Shown here: positions 7,064 through 15,835 of the stretch, piece after piece | How positions within the stretch are numbered: the stretch's first letter is position 1 | Layout of the letters: every line of letters begins with the position of its first letter | Source of the DNA: Xenorhabdus khoisanae | GTDB lineage: Bacteria > Pseudomonadota > Gammaproteobacteria > Enterobacterales > Enterobacteriaceae | Assembly (NCBI RefSeq): GCF_001037465.1 | Contig: NZ_LFCV01000117.1 | Span: forward strand, 1 to 39,157 | DNA: 39,157 nucleotides | Direction of reading: 5' to 3' | Notes under the pieces: generated by a model | The model's database searches: none | Seen by the model: the letters and a program-made list of their open reading frames with translations, nothing else | What the model was told of the DNA's origin: nothing | Position numbers and translations under genes: made by a program

Positions 7064-8058
7064 CAATTACCTGCCAAACGGTATCCCGCTTTTTTGGCTT
7101 CTGCTTCTGAATGGAAATAAATTGCATTTTTATCTGCTACCGTCTTATAACCAGAGCAATGTGCAAAATGATAAATCTGGCTGTTTTTATTGCCTTTAAT
7201 TATGGCTCCCTGCTCCGCTTTTGATGCAGTTTTTTGAGTGAGTGCCTGATTATTCCCTGTATGTAGCCTATTTTGTTTTGGTGTACCAGATTGTGCCACC
7301 AGCCCTTGACCTGAGTTTTTATACCCCAATTCCCATTTTTTGCTGCCAGTTACAAATGGGTTATGGTGCCCCATGATCCGGGCAATTCGGTTATCTCTAT
7401 CACGCTCCCAAGCACCCACTGGATATTGGCGATCCCATGCCATCATCAGCTGCTGTTGTTGGCGTGACATCGTCAGGTTATAGCGGTCATGCATATAAAA
7501 GTAGACTCTGGCAACCATCCCTTTCACTCTATCTCGTGGTTCAAACAAACGTGATTGAAAATCCACTTTACTGCTACAGGCGCCATACATATTAGGTGTA
7601 TTTCTGGCAACCATTCCATAAGCAAAATTACTGCGATCGCCATTAACTTCACCAATTGAAGGAGCCAAATTATGCATATCTGATTCCATCATGCGAAATA
7701 CCGGATCAGTATCAACGCAGTTCTTGCGGCCCCCGTTCTGCCAACATTGGCGCTGGTGCCCAAATACCCATGCCGGCACCATATGTTCCCATTCAATGCG
7801 AGCTGCTCTTGTTTGCTGTGACCTCACATGGTAATTACAAGACGCCAAATCAACACGACCACCACTCTTGCCGACCCATTGCCAGTCACAGCCACAATAT
7901 AATGTCCCTATACCTGATTTCGTTTGCCCATCATAGACATTCTTTCTTGATTCCACTTTTGCTTGCTCAAAACTAGTTGGAGCGCTCCATACATTAAACG
8001 AAATGGTTAATCCGAAAATCAAAAGATAACGTGCCCACAGGCCAATTTTATTGTTCAA
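7054..8058 (-). CDS. endA: Endonuclease I with an added C-terminal domain
   Basis: Periplasmic or secreted DNA endonuclease of the EndA family (beta-beta-alpha metal fold). A signal peptide covers about residues 1-25 (cleavage near VWSA). The catalytic region shows EWEHMVPAWVFG and NLAPSIGEVNGDRSN, then RDNRIARIMGHHNPF. E. coli EndA is 235 aa; this protein is 334 aa. After the nuclease, a Gln/Asn/Lys-rich linker (about 245-284) leads to a small C-terminal unit (about 285-334) with KGNKNSQIYHFAHCSGY, FHSEAEAKKAGYR and a last Cys. That unit resembles the Ada-like metal-binding domain attached to some secreted thermonucleases. The extra domain may bind metal or DNA; this is inference. It has its own apparent terminator and no operon partner. 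Confidence 0.92.
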   Translation of the reverse strand: MNNKIGLWARYLLIFGLTISFNVWSAPTSFEQAKVESRKNVYDGQTKSGIGTLYCGCDWQWVGKSGGRVDLASCNYHVRSQQTRAARIEWEHMVPAWVFGHQRQCWQNGGRKNCVDTDPVFRMMESDMHNLAPSIGEVNGDRSNFAYGMVARNTPNMYGACSSKVDFQSRLFEPRDRVKGMVARVYFYMHDRYNLTMSRQQQQLMMAWDRQYPVGAWERDRDNRIARIMGHHNPFVTGSKKWELGYKNSGQGLVAQSGTPKQNRLHTGNNQALTQKTASKAEQGAIIKGNKNSQIYHFAHCSGYKTVADKNAIYFHSEAEAKKAGYRLAGNCKK

Positions 8059-8339
8059 AATAATACCTATTTACTTATTGTGCATAACATCCATCTATTA
8101 TCCTGCCTGACAACACCATAAAATGACAAATATAATTCGTGGAAATTTTATTGATAACGGCAACGGATTTAATCCATTATTTGGATTAATTAATATTAAT
8201 ATGACTTAATGCGCTAAACAGCCCATTTTATTGGGATTTTAAGCACTAAAATATCACGTTAATTAAACTATTGAACTCGGCTTATTTGAGTAACATTAAA
8301 TCTATTAGTTAAAATACTCAGTTGAATTCATTAGGATAA

Positions 8340-8522
8340 ATGACCATTAGCACTAAAATCAAACAACTTGAACAAGAGTTGCAGGAAGTTGTAAAGAAAT
8401 ATTCAGGGAATGAAGAAGTCACCGTCATTACTACTAACAGTTCAGAAAATAATTTACAGATTCAAGTTATTATCGCTGGTAAAAATCAGTTAGATATTAC
8501 CCTGAATTCATTTTCTGATTAA
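8340..8522 (+). CDS. Small conserved-looking protein of unknown function
   Basis: A 60 aa soluble protein. Residues 1-20 (KIKQLEQELQEVVKKY) form a short amphipathic, probably coiled-coil helix. The rest alternates hydrophobic and polar residues as in a beta hairpin (VTVITTN, LQIQVIIAG, LDITLNSF). TAGGAT stands 4-5 bases before the ATG. It converges with the uspF-like gene. I do not recognise the family. Clean codon use and a separate ribosome site argue it is real. Confidence 0.5.
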   Translation: MTISTKIKQLEQELQEVVKKYSGNEEVTVITTNSSENNLQIQVIIAGKNQLDITLNSFSD

Positions 8523-8619
8523 CCAAAATTCGCTGTAGTTGTCTCATTATCAGAATGTACTATTATCCCCGCCCGTGCCGGGGCGAGGATTTACGGCATT
8601 TTTCGCTGAATGAAATCGA

Positions 8620-9057
8620 TTATCTCACAACCAAAACTGAGATTTCAGCATACCCCACAATACCCGACGCATTTGAACCCAGTAAATGGGTTGAAATATC
8701 TGGTCGCCGTGATCCAACAATAATCAAGTCTGCCCCTATTTCACGGGCTGTAGACAGCACTTTGTCTCGTGGGGAACCAAAAGCAACAGAGTATGATATT
8801 TTATCTTTTGGTAGATCGATTCTTTCTACAACTTTTTTCAGTTCCTCTTCAGAATTCGTAATCGCCTTTTTGGCAAAAGCACTCAGTAAATCATAGTGAT
8901 AGCTATAACTCACAGAGAACCTGGAGATATCTGGCACTGAGTGGAACAGGTGCACCTTTGCATTAGATATTTTTGCCAAATATTCTGCATGTTTAATTGC
9001 ATTGTCAGTTAATTGATCTTCTGGAATATCAATTGGAACTAAAATCGTGTTGTACAT
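8620..9057 (-). CDS. UspF-type universal stress protein
   Basis: Cytosolic universal stress protein, 145 aa, close to E. coli UspF (144 aa). The N-terminal strand NTILVPIDI and the C-terminal HLLGSNASGIVGYAEISVLVVR are family hallmarks. The ATP-loop region reads GSRRPDISTHLLGS, so the second glycine of the usual GxxG is replaced, as in UspF. UspF proteins bind nucleotide, and their precise role is in stress survival and adhesion-related traits. The start has GGGAG 6 bases upstream. A paralogue lies 106 bases upstream on the same strand. Confidence 0.9.
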   Translation of the reverse strand: MYNTILVPIDIPEDQLTDNAIKHAEYLAKISNAKVHLFHSVPDISRFSVSYSYHYDLLSAFAKKAITNSEEELKKVVERIDLPKDKISYSVAFGSPRDKVLSTAREIGADLIIVGSRRPDISTHLLGSNASGIVGYAEISVLVVR

Positions 9058-9163
9058 ATATGCTCCCCTGTAATCGGATATAACCGCTGCTATTGGGTAT
9101 CAACCATAAAGCCGTCACAAAGACCTATTACTATCATTAATCCGCCATTTCCAATGGAAATCA

Positions 9164-9592
9164 TTACCGCACTACTAATACAGATACTTTTGCATACCTG
9201 ACGATGCCAGAAGAGTTAGAGCCCAATAAGTGCGTAGTGATATTGGGTCGTCTTGAACCAATGACGATCAAATCAGCTCCAATTTCATCCGCCGCAGCAG
9301 TGATTTCATCTCTTGGTGAACCAAATACAATCGAATAGGCAATGCGTTCATTCGGCAATCCAAGGGAATCGACGAGCTTTCCCAAATCTTGCTCTGCCTT
9401 GATAGTCGCTTTGTCCTTAATCTCCATATAGCCTAATGCATAAGCATTAATGATAGCTGATGAAATAGGTAATACATGCAGGAAATGTAATTTAGCCCCT
9501 GTTTCTCTAGCGATCTTAAGCGCGCTGTCAACGGCCTTGTTGGTTAGACCTTCTTCTGAAATATCTACTGGTACTAAAATAGTTTTATACAT
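9164..9592 (-). CDS. UspF-type universal stress protein, second copy
   Basis: Paralogue of the neighbouring UspF-like gene. It shares the YKTILVPVDIS start, GSPRDEI, GSRRPNITTHLLGSNSSGIVR and the end YAKVSVLVVR. The start is set at MYKT (ATG 9592), since GGAG stands 7 bases before it. The in-frame ATG at 9598 would leave a spacing of 1. This gives 142 aa. The pair is tandem and co-oriented and probably arose by duplication. The middle regions (residues 45-75) differ clearly, so the duplication is old. Confidence 0.9.
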   Translation of the reverse strand: MYKTILVPVDISEEGLTNKAVDSALKIARETGAKLHFLHVLPISSAIINAYALGYMEIKDKATIKAEQDLGKLVDSLGLPNERIAYSIVFGSPRDEITAAADEIGADLIVIGSRRPNITTHLLGSNSSGIVRYAKVSVLVVR

Positions 9593-9682
9593 ATGCATGC
9601 TCCTATCTACTGAAATACCAAGTTATTCTGATTTCTTTATTATATTGAAATTCAGGCAACTTACTGTGAGTTATCTAACACC

Positions 9683-9730
9683 TATACCCAATGGATTTCA
9701 AGATGCAGCCAACAAAGCGGCAACTTGAAG
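9683..9730 (+). repeat. ERIC-like repeat with the centre deleted
   Basis: It begins TATACCCAATGGATTTCAAG and ends GCGGCAACTTGAAG. Both ends match the longer element at 19528-19637, but about 60 central bases are missing. The ends are inverted relative to each other (TTTCAAG/CTTGAAG). Confidence 0.65.
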
Positions 9731-9758
9731 ACGACAGTATCTGTCTTGAACGCTAATT

Positions 9759-9859
9759 TCACTGGGTCACCTGATGGTAAGACTCATCCCACATCTTCCC
9801 TTCCGGATCATCGCGTTCAGGATGGTCAGAAGCCTGTGCATACAGGCAACCAACGCTAC
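9759..9859 (-). pseudogene. C-terminal remnant of an IS110-family transposase
   Basis: In one minus-strand frame the sequence encodes VALVACMHRLLTILNAMIRK and then GKMWDESYHQVTQ before TGA 9761-9759. The block VALVACMRKLLTILNAM is typical of the C terminus of IS110 transposases. The frame is closed by a stop two codons upstream, so only about 33 codons survive. No IS ends are visible. Confidence 0.6.
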
Positions 9860-9941
9860 TATTCAATCGGTGTCCATATAAGCTATTTAGTAATAAAAGA
9901 TCTGATAATTTATTTGATCCTGCGGATAAAAAGCTTTCTAT

Positions 9942-10757
9942 TTATCTATACAGATTGATATTATCCCTAATTCCTTTAGCTGCTTGCCTTGCTTTATCTG
10001 AAAAATTGAATTCATTCTGTGAAGCATAAATAATAGAGCGAGAACTACTTATTATTAATCCTTTTCCATCTTCGTTTTTTCCGTTGATTACCAAGTCCTT
10101 AATTGACCCGCCTTGTGCGCCAACTCCAGGAACTAAGAAAACAATATTTTTTGCTATTTCTCGAATTTCCTTCATCTGAGCAGGCCAAGTTGCGCCTACT
10201 ACAGCAAGACAGTTATTATTATAATTCCATTCGTTAACTATCAAGGACGCAACCTTCTTATATAATGGTTCACCATCAACAAGTAGATCTTGGATATTTA
10301 TTGCACCGGGGTTTGATGTCCGACACAACAATATAATGCCCTTGTCTTTATAATCTAAAAATGGCTTTAAGGAATCGAAACCAAGATAAGGGTTGATTGT
10401 AACAGCATCAACATCATACCTTTCGAAACTTTCCTTTGCATATTGCTCTGCAGTACTGCCGATATCACCACGTTTTGCATCAAGGATAACAGGGATATCA
10501 GGGTAAGTAGTTTTTATATAATTGATGATTTTTTCGAGTTCATCTTCTTTGCCAACTGATGAAAAATAGGCAATCTGTGGCTTATATGCACACACTAAAT
10601 CATGAGTAGAATCAATTATTTTTTTACTAAATTCATAATATCCATCTTCGGAATTTCTATAGCATTCGGGTAATTTATCGTTTATGGGATCTATACCGAT
10701 GCAAAGTAGAGAGTTATTTTTATTGGATGAATAGCTAATCTTTTCTACGAAATTCAT
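9942..10757 (-). CDS. pyrF: Orotidine 5'-phosphate decarboxylase, type 2
   Basis: It converts OMP to UMP, the last step of de novo pyrimidine synthesis, in the cytosol. The catalytic segment VILDAKRGDIGSTAEQYAKE (Lys95, Asp98) and the later PGVGAQGG loop identify the family. At 271 aa and with this signature it belongs to the type 2 (actinobacterial/myxobacterial-like) PyrF group, not the roughly 235 aa type 1 enzyme of enteric bacteria. GAGG lies 5 bases before the ATG, with a TATAGT-like -10 further upstream. The gene is AT-rich (Lys, Asn, Ile-rich protein) and sits between an IS remnant and a GC-rich scar, which suggests horizontal transfer. A normal chromosomal pyrF may exist elsewhere. 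Confidence 0.85.
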   Translation of the reverse strand: MNFVEKISYSSNKNNSLLCIGIDPINDKLPECYRNSEDGYYEFSKKIIDSTHDLVCAYKPQIAYFSSVGKEDELEKIINYIKTTYPDIPVILDAKRGDIGSTAEQYAKESFERYDVDAVTINPYLGFDSLKPFLDYKDKGIILLCRTSNPGAINIQDLLVDGEPLYKKVASLIVNEWNYNNNCLAVVGATWPAQMKEIREIAKNIVFLVPGVGAQGGSIKDLVINGKNEDGKGLIISSSRSIIYASQNEFNFSDKARQAAKGIRDNINLYR

Positions 10758-10820
10758 AATTCCTCAACTATAAGTAATAAAAACATCCAGAAATAATTAC
10801 TGAGAAAAGAACATGTTAAA

Positions 10821-10920
10821 CGACTCATTGCCAGCCGCTATGCGGGAACGGCGGGGCAAAACACACGGCTGGAATATTCTGATGAGCGAAATAATGAGGG
10901 AACTCCACCGCGGCCGTTCT
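10821..10920. other. GC-rich scar with inverted repeat
   Basis: This 100-base stretch is about 57% G+C, while its flanks are about 30%. CCAGCCG (10831-10837) and CGGCTGG (10866-10872) are inverted copies. Short open frames exist on both strands, but none is recognisable. It looks like a piece of foreign or mobile DNA left between pyrF and adiC. Confidence 0.5.
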
Positions 10921-10924
10921 ACAA

Positions 10925-10951
10925 TATAAAAAGGTGCTGATATTTCAGCAC
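10925..10951 (-). terminator. adiAC operon terminator
   Basis: On the minus strand GTGCTGA (10951-10945), a 4-base loop and TCAGCAC (10940-10934) are followed by CTTTTTAT. It stands 23 bases past the adiC stop codon and is a clear intrinsic terminator. Confidence 0.85.
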
Positions 10952-10973
10952 GTTATAATCCTGAAAGTCTGAA

Positions 10974-12302
10974 TTACTCCTTTTTATCCAAGGGGAAAGG
11001 CACAGGATGTTTAGTGTTATAGTTAAAAGTATACATAGCCGTTATTATCATCATTACAACCAATGTCCACACCACTTCTTTTGCTCCTGTTCCCATAACC
11101 GCCCAGATGCAATAAACAAAGGCAATAAAGGTAATAACAACATATTGTATTTTCTCTTGCCCAAGATGCCCATGACCAATTAGTAACAAGGCTGCACAGG
11201 TATATAAATAAGGTATCAGGGTAAAAATAACTGAGACAGAAGAAACCAACCCAAATTCCTTCGCGGCATTCGGAGATATGCTACTGAGCTGGAACACCGT
11301 CATTAAAACGCCAAGGATCAGCAAACCAGCAACGGGTGTTCCCGCTTTATTCACTTTGGCAAAGATTGAAGGAAACAACCCATCATCCGCAGCCGCCTTG
11401 GCTGTCTGCCCGGCAAGTAATGTCCAGCCCCCCAGGGACCCCAAACATCCTGCCGCAGCACAAAAGGCAACGACTGCCCCTGCGGTATCTCCCAATGCTA
11501 ATCTGGCAGCATCCCCAAAAGGTGAAGATGAAATTTTCAACGCCGCATTGGGGATCATCCCCATAATCACGCTACTGGACAAAACATAACAAACAGCCGC
11601 AATCAGCACGCCACCAATGGTCGCAATTGGTACGTTACGCTTAGGATTTTTAACCACACCAGCAGCAACCGAAGCACTTTCAACGCCAATAAAAGACCAC
11701 AGCGTCACGTTTAAAATACTTTGAATAGCCCCGAAAGTATTTAACCCACTTACGTTCCACGCTTCCATGTAAGTCCTACCGCTGAACCAGAACCATCCAA
11801 AAACCGCCGTCGCTACAATCGGAATCAATGCCAACGTTGTCGCCACAGCTTGTACTTTGGTAATGACATGCGGCCCGATAATGTTCAAAAAGACAAATAT
11901 CCACAATATCGCCGTACAAGTGATGGTCAGGATTATCGGATCTTTCAGAATTGGGAAAAAGTAACTCAGGTAACCTACCCCGATCACGACCATCGCGATA
12001 TTTCCGATCCAGCACGCCAGCCAATACAAGACGTTGGTCTGGTAGCCCAAAAAAGGCCCGAAGGCCCGTCGTGCATAGGCATAAGAACCACCGGGGCTAT
12101 CATCCAGTGAAGATATCTTGGCGTATACAATCGATAATCCCACCGCACCGATGATAGTCACTAACCAACCCAGAATGGCGATACCTCCTGTCGAAGCCAG
12201 ACTGGCGGGCAGAAGGAAAACCCCAGATCCCATAATGTTACCTGCAACCATCAACGTAACGGGGATCAATCCGACTTTTTTCATCTCTGAAACTGTAGCC
12301 AT
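10974..12302 (-). CDS. adiC: Arginine:agmatine antiporter
   Basis: Inner-membrane APC-superfamily exchanger that imports arginine and exports agmatine in acid resistance. The 442 aa protein is nearly collinear with E. coli AdiC (445 aa): [31 protein letters not shown] (pH-gating Tyr region), [15 protein letters not shown] (Trp and Glu of the substrate site) and [21 protein letters not shown] (second substrate Trp). About 12 transmembrane helices are apparent. These blocks separate it from CadB and PotE. It starts 17 bases after the adiA stop and is co-transcribed with it. In E. coli the regulator gene adiY sits between the two; here it is absent. Confidence 0.96.
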   Translation of the reverse strand: MATVSEMKKVGLIPVTLMVAGNIMGSGVFLLPASLASTGGIAILGWLVTIIGAVGLSIVYAKISSLDDSPGGSYAYARRAFGPFLGYQTNVLYWLACWIGNIAMVVIGVGYLSYFFPILKDPIILTITCTAILWIFVFLNIIGPHVITKVQAVATTLALIPIVATAVFGWFWFSGRTYMEAWNVSGLNTFGAIQSILNVTLWSFIGVESASVAAGVVKNPKRNVPIATIGGVLIAAVCYVLSSSVIMGMIPNAALKISSSPFGDAARLALGDTAGAVVAFCAAAGCLGSLGGWTLLAGQTAKAAADDGLFPSIFAKVNKAGTPVAGLLILGVLMTVFQLSSISPNAAKEFGLVSSVSVIFTLIPYLYTCAALLLIGHGHLGQEKIQYVVITFIAFVYCIWAVMGTGAKEVVWTLVVMMIITAMYTFNYNTKHPVPFPLDKKE

Positions 12303-12319
12303 AATTTATTTTCCCGTAC

Positions 12320-14593
12320 TCACTTTTTTATACACATAACGTGATAAATACCGTTGATAATTTCCGTACCTTCCGTTTCATGTTCAAAACCGGGGAATTC
12401 GTGATCCCATTTTTGCAGTGCATGCAAATACCCGATTTGCGGACTGGTTTTAGCCCCGAAATTTTCACCTGAAAGCAACATTGGAATTCCGGGTGGATAA
12501 GGGATGATGGAATTCGCTGCGATACGGTGAGGTAAATCATCCAGTGCCACCATTTCCACATTATTGGTGACAATAGCTTGATAAGCGACTCGAGGCGTCA
12601 TTGCCATTTCAGGTAGGCCCGCATACGCTTGGTTCAATTTTTCGCCCGGATTATTCTGCCGCAAATAATCGAACATCTTGTCGCCCAATTCTTTTAATCC
12701 TAAATGACCATATACCTCTGGATATTGTTGCACCAAATCCGGCAAAACCTTACTCAAAGGGGTATTCGCATCATAATGGTGTTTGAAAGATAATAAGGTA
12801 TTGAGTAATGTTCCCCATTTTCCTTTGGTAATCCCCATTGAAAACAGGAACATAATTTGAAAATCCGTGGTACGGGTAGGTACAATGCCGTGCTGGCTTA
12901 ACCATGCCGTTACTAAGGCCGCAGGTACGCCTTTCTTCTGCAATTTACCATTATCTCCCATCCCTGGCGCTAAGATGCTGACTTTAATCGGATCGAGCAT
13001 ACTCCAGTCATTCGGCAAATCTTCAAACCCGTGCCAACTATCCTCCGGACGCATCACCCAGCAACTTTGCTCTTTTGTCAGTAATTCTCTGGGAGCGTCT
13101 TCAAAGGCAATTTTTTTACCTGTTGCAGGATCTATCACTTTCTCCTGATTCCATGGTTTAAAGAACCAACTACCTTCTTTGCTGAACTCCCGATGCAAAC
13201 GTGCCAATGCCTGACGAAAATCAACGGCTTCTTCAATCACTTCTTGTGTCAGGGAATAACCGCTATTGCCGTCCATCATAGAAACTGCAATATCGTTTGA
13301 AGCGCAAATAGCATATAAAGGAGAGGTTGTCGCGTGCATCATGTAGGCTTGATTAAATCTCGAAAAGTCCACAGGATTACGCCCATCACGCACATGGATA
13401 AAAGAGGCTTGTGATAATGCATTCAACAGCTTGTGAGATGAATGAGTGGCAAATACCGTCGGCCCTGAATGGCTTTTAGGTTCCCCTCGCATGGCGTAAT
13501 GATCATGATAAATCGGATTAAAACGCGCATAGCCATACCATGCTTCATCAAAATGTATCCTATCAACACTTTTATCCAGCAATTCCTGTACATGTTTGGC
13601 GTTATAGCAAACACCGTCATATGTACAGTTTGTGACTACGCTATAAACGGGTTTAAGCTTAGCCATACCCTGAGTCAACGGGTTCTGTTTTAGCTTTTTC
13701 TGGAGTGTTTTTGCCTGCATTTCTTGCGGGTAGATAGGCCCAATGATGCCATAGCGGTTACGGCTTGGCAGCATATAGACAGGTTTCGCGCCTGTCAGGA
13801 TTAATCCCTGTTCAATGGATTTGTGGCAATTGCGGTCAATGATGACGACATCATCCTCGGTCATGCAAGCCTGCATAATCGTGCGGTTAGATCCTGATGT
13901 TCCGACTACCACCGAGTAAGAGTGGTCTGCACCAAATACTCTGGCTGCATTTTTTTCACTTTCCCCAAACGCACCCGAGTGATCCAACAACGACCCCAAT
14001 GAGGCTCGTTCAATACCCATATCAGTACGGAAGAGGTTTTCCCCATAATAATCATGATAAAAACGACCAACAGGTGTTTTATTAAATCCAACTCCGCCCT
14101 GATGCCCGGGTGCAGCCCAAGAATATTCATAGATTTTGCTGTATTTTATTAAAGCCGACATTAAGGGAGGCAACAATTGTTGGCGATAACGATGCATTGC
14201 CGCAATAGCCCGGCCAGCGATAAAATCTGCCGAATCTTCTAGAATCCAAGCAAATTCAGCGAATTGTTCCAGCAATTCATGATTCAGCAAAAATACCGTT
14301 TTTTCTCGATCACTTAATAAAAAAACTGGGACATTTTCCTGACGTTCAGACAGTTTATTCAATAATTGGTGTATATTTCGATATAAATCGTCATCCATCA
14401 GTGCACAACTTACCATCAAACAATCGAACGGTTCATTGGCCGCAATTATCGTATAGCTATCCTCAAGAGAATCCGAAATAACAACACCAACATCTCTCTC
14501 GATTAATTTATCTGCCAACCGCTGCACTGCATTTTCAATATAGTGATTATGATATTGTGTACCCACTTCGTTTTTTGCTATTAATACTTTCAT
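12320..14593 (-). CDS. adiA: Biodegradative arginine decarboxylase
   Basis: PLP enzyme that decarboxylates arginine to agmatine and consumes a cytosolic proton, the core of arginine-dependent acid resistance. The 757 aa protein has an N-terminal wing domain (LDCLM-like region with FAWILEDSADFIAGRA). The PLP domain contains APGHQGGVGF, GTSGSNRTIMQACM, HFDEAWYGYARF and the PLP lysine in THSSHKLLNALSQASF. A C-terminal domain follows. Similarity to AdiA over its whole length excludes LdcC/CadA and SpeC/SpeF. The start is MKVLIA (ATG 14593) with AGGA about 9 bases upstream; the open frame extends 20 codons further without support. Paired with adiC. Regulation is not visible, as no adiY is present. 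Confidence 0.95.
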   Translation of the reverse strand: MKVLIAKNEVGTQYHNHYIENAVQRLADKLIERDVGVVISDSLEDSYTIIAANEPFDCLMVSCALMDDDLYRNIHQLLNKLSERQENVPVFLLSDREKTVFLLNHELLEQFAEFAWILEDSADFIAGRAIAAMHRYRQQLLPPLMSALIKYSKIYEYSWAAPGHQGGVGFNKTPVGRFYHDYYGENLFRTDMGIERASLGSLLDHSGAFGESEKNAARVFGADHSYSVVVGTSGSNRTIMQACMTEDDVVIIDRNCHKSIEQGLILTGAKPVYMLPSRNRYGIIGPIYPQEMQAKTLQKKLKQNPLTQGMAKLKPVYSVVTNCTYDGVCYNAKHVQELLDKSVDRIHFDEAWYGYARFNPIYHDHYAMRGEPKSHSGPTVFATHSSHKLLNALSQASFIHVRDGRNPVDFSRFNQAYMMHATTSPLYAICASNDIAVSMMDGNSGYSLTQEVIEEAVDFRQALARLHREFSKEGSWFFKPWNQEKVIDPATGKKIAFEDAPRELLTKEQSCWVMRPEDSWHGFEDLPNDWSMLDPIKVSILAPGMGDNGKLQKKGVPAALVTAWLSQHGIVPTRTTDFQIMFLFSMGITKGKWGTLLNTLLSFKHHYDANTPLSKVLPDLVQQYPEVYGHLGLKELGDKMFDYLRQNNPGEKLNQAYAGLPEMAMTPRVAYQAIVTNNVEMVALDDLPHRIAANSIIPYPPGIPMLLSGENFGAKTSPQIGYLHALQKWDHEFPGFEHETEGTEIINGIYHVMCIKK

Positions 14594-15520
14594 GACATTT
14601 TTCCTTACGCTATCTCTACTTGAACCAACAAGAAAATTTAGTGTTATTGGCAATTGCCATAGGATGGTTGGTACAATCAGGGAATTGGATGGTTTTCATT
14701 CTGTTAATGCTGTATAAAAAGCATTTTTAACGGTACTGAGTGAGCCATAATATAAACTCCATTAACGTAATCACTTTAGTTAACTATTTACTTAAATATA
14801 AATTTTCATGCTTAAAATCACACTGATCAATATAGTGTCTATTTTGATTTGTGCAATTTTGGTCATGGCATGGAAATTAGCTTTGCTATACAAAGTCAAA
14901 GCTATCAATATTGAAATATCAGGAAAAACAGTTAATAACTGTTGTGTTAATATTTAATCGTAATTAGTTTTTTGATTATTTTTTATTGCTTTAATTTATT
15001 TTTTGTATAATCAACCCGTTAAGCATCCATTTTTTAACCCTTCAGTAAACCAAAGGAAAAACAATCTCGATAATATTCTCTATTCGTTACTCACGACTTT
15101 GTATTACAAGCACTGATATGGAGTTGAAAGGCGGTAAAGTTGTTAATGAACAAAACAACCTGATAAGCGATTCTATTTAAAATTTATTTTCTTTTAATTA
15201 TTTTATTGAATATCACCATGTCAATGAAATAACCCTCCCTTGCATCCTAGGATGCTTATTAAATTTGGCTCTTATAGTAATAGTCAATTCCTACTCATAC
15301 AGCTCACTCAATCATAGCGTTAATTTAGTAAGAGGCAGAGCACAATAGCATAACAATGTGGATTTTCTTTACTGACGTTACTATGGAAGAGTACGGGGCG
15401 TCATTAAGCAGACACTAAAAACCAATCCCGATTGAGGATTATTGCACCTTATTTTTCTGGATTGAATTGGTTAAAAGCGCCTGCGGCTGTGACTTCCATC
15501 ATTAAATTATAGGACTAAGA
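14594..15520. other. Long intergenic region between adiA and the lysis cassette
   Basis: This is about 930 bases, mostly AT-rich, without a convincing gene. A 49-codon plus-strand frame at 14808-14957 would encode one hydrophobic helix but lacks a ribosome site. Two 20-codon frames (15118-15180 and 15356-15418) also lack good ribosome sites. A TTGTATAAT-type -10 lies at about 15003-15011. GCATCC/GGATGC form a short palindrome at about 15242-15255. The stretch must carry the promoters of adiA (minus) and of the holin cassette (plus), and it could hold a regulatory RNA. Confidence 0.4.
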
Positions 15521-15835
15521 ATGAAAGAACATCCTGATTTATGGGCCGACTTACTAAACGGTCTGAAGAATGCATGGCCACAGATATCAGGCTCTATTTT
15601 GGCCATCATGATTTGCTATGGCCGGCTGATTTATGACGGTGTGGAGCGGAAAAATCGCTGGGTCGAACCGCTACTATGCGGAGCGCTGTCGTGGGGGTTT
15701 TCCAGTGGATTAGAACTATTTGGTATTCCAAGCAGTGTTTCACCCGCTCTCGGCGGTGCCGTTGGCTTTATTGGTGTGGAAAAAATACGAGAATTTGCGA
15801 ACCGGGCCATCAACAAACGTTTAGGAGATAAATAA
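15521..15835 (+). CDS. Lambda S-like class I holin
   Basis: Small inner-membrane pore-forming protein of 104 aa, the trigger of lysis. Three hydrophobic helices are seen at about 17-37, 45-65 and 72-88, followed by a basic C terminus (NRAINKRLGDK). Length, topology and blocks such as AIMICYGRLIYDGV and PSSVSPALGGAVGFIGVEKI resemble phage lambda S105 (phage_holin_3 group). The stop codon shares one base with the start of the next gene (TAATG), so translation is coupled. No other phage genes are present nearby. It may release proteins in the manner of type 10 secretion, or be a prophage remnant. Confidence 0.8.
   Translation: MKEHPDLWADLLNGLKNAWPQISGSILAIMICYGRLIYDGVERKNRWVEPLLCGALSWGFSSGLELFGIPSSVSPALGGAVGFIGVEKIREFANRAINKRLGDK

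Larger units (their letters stand above)
9593..9941. other. Intergenic region with repeat and IS remnant
   Basis: This region holds a collapsed ERIC-like element (9683-9730) and the tail of an IS110-type transposase (9759-9859, minus). The rest (9866-9941) is AT-rich and lies downstream of the OMP decarboxylase gene. Open frames on the plus strand here look spurious. Confidence 0.6.

Noticed and set aside
8569..8586. GC-rich CCCCG...CGGGG hairpin as a terminator
   Set aside because: The stem is only 5 bp with no T run on either strand, so it is too weak to list.
9725..9958. Plus-strand 77-codon ORF
   Set aside because: It covers an IS110 remnant on the other strand and has no family similarity or ribosome site.
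12320..14593. Lysine or ornithine decarboxylase (CadA, SpeF)
   Set aside because: The whole-length pattern and the pairing with an AdiC-like antiporter match AdiA.
14808..14957. 49-residue hydrophobic ORF as a gene
   Set aside because: It has one plausible helix but no ribosome site and very AT-rich codon use. It is kept only as a note in the intergenic entry.
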